Position numbers and translations under genes: made by a program
Notes under the pieces: model-generated
Database searches by the model: none
The model's input: the letters and a program-made list of their open reading frames with translations, nothing else
Told to the model about the DNA's origin: nothing
NCBI GenBank assembly: GCA_902775345.1
Contig: CACYLW010000003.1
Span: 124,001-188,000, forward strand
Direction of reading: 5' to 3'
Length of the DNA: 64,000 bases
DNA from: an uncultured Eubacteriales bacterium
GTDB taxonomy: Bacteria > Bacillota > Clostridia > Peptostreptococcales > Anaerovoracaceae
Shown here: piece after piece, positions 60,346 to 64,000 of the stretch
Position numbering within the stretch: the stretch's first letter is position 1
How the letters are laid out: each line of letters opens with the position of its first letter

Positions 60346-62445
60346 ATGAAGAATCTCTTCAAGACACTATTGCCTTATAAATGGACCGCATTGCTTGTTC
60401 TGCTTCTGATGGCAGGACAGGCTTTTTGTGAGATGAATTTGCCTCAGTATACTCAGTCACTTATTGACACAGGCATACTTAACAGAGGCATAGAGCATAT
60501 AGTGCCTGAAGCCGTGACCGTCTCCGAATTCGAGGCAGCTTCGGCTGTCATGACTGATGAAGAAAGACCGCTCTGGACTGATGCCTTCATTACGGATACT
60601 GATGAAAAAACTGCTGACGGAACAGCCATATACAGGAGGAAAAACCTGACAGATGATGAACTGGAAGCTCTGGATACAGCGTTGCTCAGGCCGGTCGTAA
60701 AGCGGTACGCAGAAAAGAACGGAGAGACACTTGCTGAAGCTGAAAGCCAGGCCGGGGAGAGCAGCTCTGAGACAAACAGGAACATGGTCGCCATGGGCAT
60801 AGCTTACGCGGGAGACTGCGATAAGGAAGCAGGACTTGATATCCTTTCCATCCAGAACTCGTTCATGTTCAGGTGCGGCGGTCTCATGCTGCTGATGTCA
60901 CTGTCCGTTCTGGTCTTCACTACGCTTATTTCACTTCTCGCGGCCAGGGTGGGCGCGAGCATAGGACGCGATCTCAGGTCCAGGCTGTTCTCGAACGTCA
61001 TGTCGTTCTCGAATGCTGAAATGAACGAGTTCAGGACTTCGTCACTGATCACGCGCGCTACTAACGACATACAGCAGGTGCAGATGACATCGACGATGAT
61101 GCTTCGCATGATGCTCTTTGCTCCGTGCATCTGTACGTGGTCTATCATAAAGGTCTATCAGACACATGCGCATATGAACTTCGTCATAGTGACAGGTGTA
61201 ATAGCGATACTGCTGATGGCGGGAGCAATGTTCGTCATAGCCATGCCGAAATTCAGGATAATGCAGTCGCTCATCGATGCGCTCAATGCCGTTTCGAGAG
61301 AGATACTTACCGGTATCCAGGTCATCCGCGCATTCGGAAGAGAAGATACCGAGGAAGAGCGCTTTGACAAGGCAAACAATGACCTTTACAGGAACCAGCT
61401 CTTCGTGAACCGCGCGATGATCTCCATAACACCTATACTCATGATCATCATGTACGGCCTTTCCATATGGATAACATGGGTATCCGCAGGCAGGATAGAC
61501 GCGGGTACGCTCCAGGTCGGTACGATGACCGCGTTCATCGCATATGCCATGGAAATAGTTTTCTCGTTCTTGATGATCGCCAGCATGGCCATATTCATTC
61601 CCCGTGCCGGAATAGCGGCGGACAGAATATATGAGGTGCTTGAGACAAAGACTTCGATAAGCGACCGTGAGGATGCCGCCGTGCTCGATACTGACAGAGA
61701 AGGTGCGGAGGTAAGATTCGAACACGTTACTTTCAGGTATCCGGACGCAGAGGAAGACGTTCTTACGGACATAGACTTCACTGCGAAATCGGGCGAGACG
61801 ACCGCCATTATCGGTGCCACCGGCTGCGGAAAGACAACTCTCATAAATCTTATACCGAGATTCTTTGAAGCGACCGAGGGACGGATCACCATAGACGGGA
61901 TCGACGTAAAAGACATAAAACTCGAATCGCTCAGGGACACAATAGGATATGTGCCGCAGAAGGGCATTCTTTTCTCGGGCACTGTGGCCGAGAACATCCG
62001 CTGGGGTGACGAGGACGCGAGCGATGAAGAGGTGAGGTTTGCCGCAGAGATAGCTCAGGCGACTGAATTCATAGATGAAAGACCGGAAGGCTTCAGCAGG
62101 GAGGTATCACAGGGAGGCGCCAACGTTTCCGGCGGCCAGAAACAGAGACTTGCCATAGCGAGAGCTGTGTTGAAAAAGCCGCCGGTGATGATCTTCGACG
62201 ACTCATTCTCTGCTCTCGACATGAAGACCGACGTCACTCTCAGAAGGGCGCTTGCTTCCGAAATAGCCGGATGCACTCGCATAATAGTGGCACAGAGAGT
62301 AGGTACCATACTGCACGCTGAGCAGATCATAGTGCTCGATGAAGGCAGGATAGTAGGAAAGGGAACCCATAAGGAACTCATGGATTCCTGCAGGATATAC
62401 AGGGAGACAGCCGTTTCACAGCTGTCGGAAGCTGCTTTGGCCTGA
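60346..62445 (+). CDS. Heterodimeric ABC exporter subunit with degenerate ATP site
   Basis: A 699-residue permease-ATPase. TM1 (about 10-30) is followed by an unusual external loop of about 140 residues before TM2 near 175. The Walker A motif GATGCGKTT and signature VSGGQKQR are intact. However, Walker B ends MIFDDSFSALD (Asp in place of the catalytic Glu) and the H-loop reads IVAQRVG (Gln in place of His). This matches the non-catalytic half of BmrC/BmrD-like heterodimers. The next gene would be the partner. The start is 3 nt after the LOG gene. Confidence 0.92.
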   Translation: MKNLFKTLLPYKWTALLVLLLMAGQAFCEMNLPQYTQSLIDTGILNRGIEHIVPEAVTVSEFEAASAVMTDEERPLWTDAFITDTDEKTADGTAIYRRKNLTDDELEALDTALLRPVVKRYAEKNGETLAEAESQAGESSSETNRNMVAMGIAYAGDCDKEAGLDILSIQNSFMFRCGGLMLLMSLSVLVFTTLISLLAARVGASIGRDLRSRLFSNVMSFSNAEMNEFRTSSLITRATNDIQQVQMTSTMMLRMMLFAPCICTWSIIKVYQTHAHMNFVIVTGVIAILLMAGAMFVIAMPKFRIMQSLIDALNAVSREILTGIQVIRAFGREDTEEERFDKANNDLYRNQLFVNRAMISITPILMIIMYGLSIWITWVSAGRIDAGTLQVGTMTAFIAYAMEIVFSFLMIASMAIFIPRAGIAADRIYEVLETKTSISDREDAAVLDTDREGAEVRFEHVTFRYPDAEEDVLTDIDFTAKSGETTAIIGATGCGKTTLINLIPRFFEATEGRITIDGIDVKDIKLESLRDTIGYVPQKGILFSGTVAENIRWGDEDASDEEVRFAAEIAQATEFIDERPEGFSREVSQGGANVSGGQKQRLAIARAVLKKPPVMIFDDSFSALDMKTDVTLRRALASEIAGCTRIIVAQRVGTILHAEQIIVLDEGRIVGKGTHKELMDSCRIYRETAVSQLSEAALA

Positions 62446-62448
62446 TAA

Positions 62449-64000
62449 ATGACAACGAAAAAAGACAGCAAAACTGAATATATGGCCGGGGAAACAAAGC
62501 CCGAAGCGCAGCAGCTGCCTGAAGAAGACCAGCCGCAGACAGGACTGGGCGACGGAAAGAGGCAGAGAAGGCGCGGGGGCGGTCCGAGCAGCATTCTTGC
62601 ACCGGGAGAAAAGGCAAAAGACTTCCGCAAGGCTATAAGGGACACGCTCAGTTACATGGGCGGGTATAAGTTTGCAGTTGCTGTCGTTATTGTAGTGTCG
62701 GCTGTCGCGACCATTTTCGAAACGGTCGGACCTAAAGTAATGGGGCGCGCTACAACGCTTCTCGCCGAGGGCGTCATGAACAAGGTGCACGGCACCGGCG
62801 GCATCGATTTTGAAGCTGTTGCCCATGTGCTTCTCCTGACTCTCGCGCTGTACGCAATAGGCGCGATAGCACAGTATGTACAGGCTCTCATCATGACAAA
62901 CGTAACGCAGAAGATCGTTTATAAGATGAGGCGCGATATATCGGAAAAGATAAACCGCATGCCTATAGGCTACTTCGAGCGCGTCCAGACCGGTGAGATA
63001 CTGTCCAGGATCACGAATGACGTGGATACCCTCGGACAGTCGCTCAGCCAGAGCATTTCCAACTTCATATGGGCTATAATAAGCATGGTGGGAATAGTCG
63101 TCGTGATGCTGACTATCAACGTGACGATGACGCTTATAGCGCTCATGGTCATACCGCTGTCGGCTCTGGTCATGGGGGCGCTCATAAAGGTATCCCAGAA
63201 GCACTTTGCCGCCCAGCAGAAATATCTTGGTATAATAGACGGACAGGTGGAAGAGACATTCTCCGGGCATCTGGTAGTCAAGGCTTTCAACAGGGAAGCT
63301 GCGGTCACCGGGGAATTTAACGAGTCCAACGAAAAACTGTATGAATCCGCATGGAAGTCGCAGTTCCTCTCGGGCCTGATGCGCCCGCTTATGAGGATCG
63401 TGAGCAATCTGGGGTATGCCGCGGTGGTAGTCGCGGGAGGGATCTTCTGCGTGAGAGGCGCCATAGGCGTAGGAGACATACAGGCATTCGTCCAGTATGT
63501 CAAAAACATAGGGCAGCCTATACAGGATATCGCACAGATAATGAATCAGGTACAGTCCATGGCAGCGGCAGCGGAGCGAGTATTCGAATTCCTGAACGAG
63601 GAAGAAGAGATCGATGCTCCGGGAGCGGCTGATGAGATGGGTGAGATAAAGGGCGCTGTTGAATTCAGGCATGTGAGATTCGGATATAAGAAAGATCAGC
63701 CGGTAATAAAGGACTTCAGCGCAAAAGTTGAGCCGGGACAGAAGATCGCTATCGTAGGTCCTACGGGCGCCGGCAAGACAACTATGGTAAAATTACTTAT
63801 GAGGTTTTATGATGTGGATGGAGGATCTATCCTGATAGACGGCCATGACATCAGGGAATTCACGCGGGATGAACTTCGCGACAATTTCGCGATGGTTCTT
63901 CAGGACACATGGCTGTTCAGCGGCACCATCAGGGAGAACATCGCTTACGGCAGGGAAGGCGCTACTAACGAAGAGATCATCCGGGCGGCCAAGACGGCCA
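62449..64000 (+). CDS. ABC exporter partner subunit (partial, runs off window)
   Basis: It starts at ATG 62449, 3 nt after the previous stop, and is open to the end of the window (517 codons). A polar Gln/Pro/Arg/Gly-rich N-terminal extension of about 60 residues precedes the six-span exporter domain (TM1 about 70-90; GYFERVQTGEILSRITNDVDTL near 172). The ATPase domain begins VEFRHVRFGY near 402, with Walker A GPTGAGKTT near 440 and the Q-loop VLQDTWLFSGTI. The signature, Walker B and H-loop lie beyond the window, so the predicted consensus ATP site cannot be checked. Confidence 0.93.
   Translation, partial: MTTKKDSKTEYMAGETKPEAQQLPEEDQPQTGLGDGKRQRRRGGGPSSILAPGEKAKDFRKAIRDTLSYMGGYKFAVAVVIVVSAVATIFETVGPKVMGRATTLLAEGVMNKVHGTGGIDFEAVAHVLLLTLALYAIGAIAQYVQALIMTNVTQKIVYKMRRDISEKINRMPIGYFERVQTGEILSRITNDVDTLGQSLSQSISNFIWAIISMVGIVVVMLTINVTMTLIALMVIPLSALVMGALIKVSQKHFAAQQKYLGIIDGQVEETFSGHLVVKAFNREAAVTGEFNESNEKLYESAWKSQFLSGLMRPLMRIVSNLGYAAVVVAGGIFCVRGAIGVGDIQAFVQYVKNIGQPIQDIAQIMNQVQSMAAAAERVFEFLNEEEEIDAPGAADEMGEIKGAVEFRHVRFGYKKDQPVIKDFSAKVEPGQKIAIVGPTGAGKTTMVKLLMRFYDVDGGSILIDGHDIREFTRDELRDNFAMVLQDTWLFSGTIRENIAYGREGATNEEIIRAAKTA

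Noticed and set aside
62416-63672. 418-residue minus-strand frame
   Set aside because: It is antisense to the clear ABC exporter gene at 62449; its sequence matches no family.
1-64000. CRISPR array, prophage or insertion sequence
   Set aside because: No regularly spaced direct repeats, integrase, transposase or phage structural genes were seen.

Overview
The window looks like a chromosomal segment of an anaerobic, low-to-moderate G+C Gram-positive bacterium of the class Clostridia (Firmicutes). Evidence: the split GlgC/GlgD glycogen system, class III fructose-bisphosphatase, YitT, YaaT, YlmH, PrsW and DUF3048 proteins typical of Firmicutes, lipoprotein signals, AGGAGG-type ribosome sites, and oxygen-defence genes of strict anaerobes (desulfoferrodoxin, FprA flavodiiron protein). 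The exact family cannot be read from sequence alone.

Layout. 1-7.4 kb: tail of a phosphofructokinase, an acetyltransferase, an ABC exporter (minus), YitT, then tmk-holB-yaaT-trmN6, a conserved housekeeping order. 7.6-9.1 kb: two tandem single-anchor membrane proteins, the second with a very long Lys/Ala tail. 9.1-26 kb: murA, class III fbp, a 31-residue membrane ORF, PrsW protease and a complete glycogen block (glgB, glgP, glgC, glgD, glgA, a GH13-GH77 fusion and a HAD-SGNH fusion), closed by a strong terminator. 26-32.3 kb: oligopeptide ABC importer oppBCDF, with oppA behind its own promoter, followed by an M3 oligoendopeptidase; together they form a peptide import and degradation unit. 34-38.6 kb: GH25 lysozyme-like protein, YlmH, DUF3048 lipoprotein and a pyridoxal kinase-like protein.

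38.6-43.2 kb is an accessory and decaying stretch behind tRNA-Ala(CGC): a Phd/YefM antitoxin with a frameshifted toxin between two copies of the tRNA terminator, a broken ECF sigma gene with an intact anti-sigma gene, the 3' remnant of an O6-methylguanine methyltransferase, an AT-rich four-TM protein of unknown function and a GNAT acetyltransferase. 43.2-46.4 kb: GH3 lipoprotein, an XRE regulator fused to a superoxide-reductase-like domain, and a histidine phosphatase. 46.4-50.7 kb: a hexitol-type locus (sorbose-1-phosphate reductase-like dehydrogenase, DeoR regulator, mannitol-type PTS IICBA) with a strong promoter and a likely operator.

50.8-64 kb: acylphosphatase, SPFH protein, LUD protein, a NifX-FKBP fusion with a His/Cys linker, ROK kinase, acyl-ACP thioesterase, GNAT (minus), desulfoferrodoxin plus FprA (O2/superoxide detoxification), a CsoR-type regulator with a His-rich tail (minus), glutaminase, a LOG-family protein, and a heterodimeric ABC exporter whose second gene runs off the window. 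No gap over about 300 bases lacks a gene. No CRISPR array, rRNA, insertion sequence or prophage was seen. No complete novel system is proven. The best leads are the domain fusions (XRE-SOR, NifX-FKBP), the membrane-anchored Lys/Ala protein pair, and the tRNA-linked decaying island.
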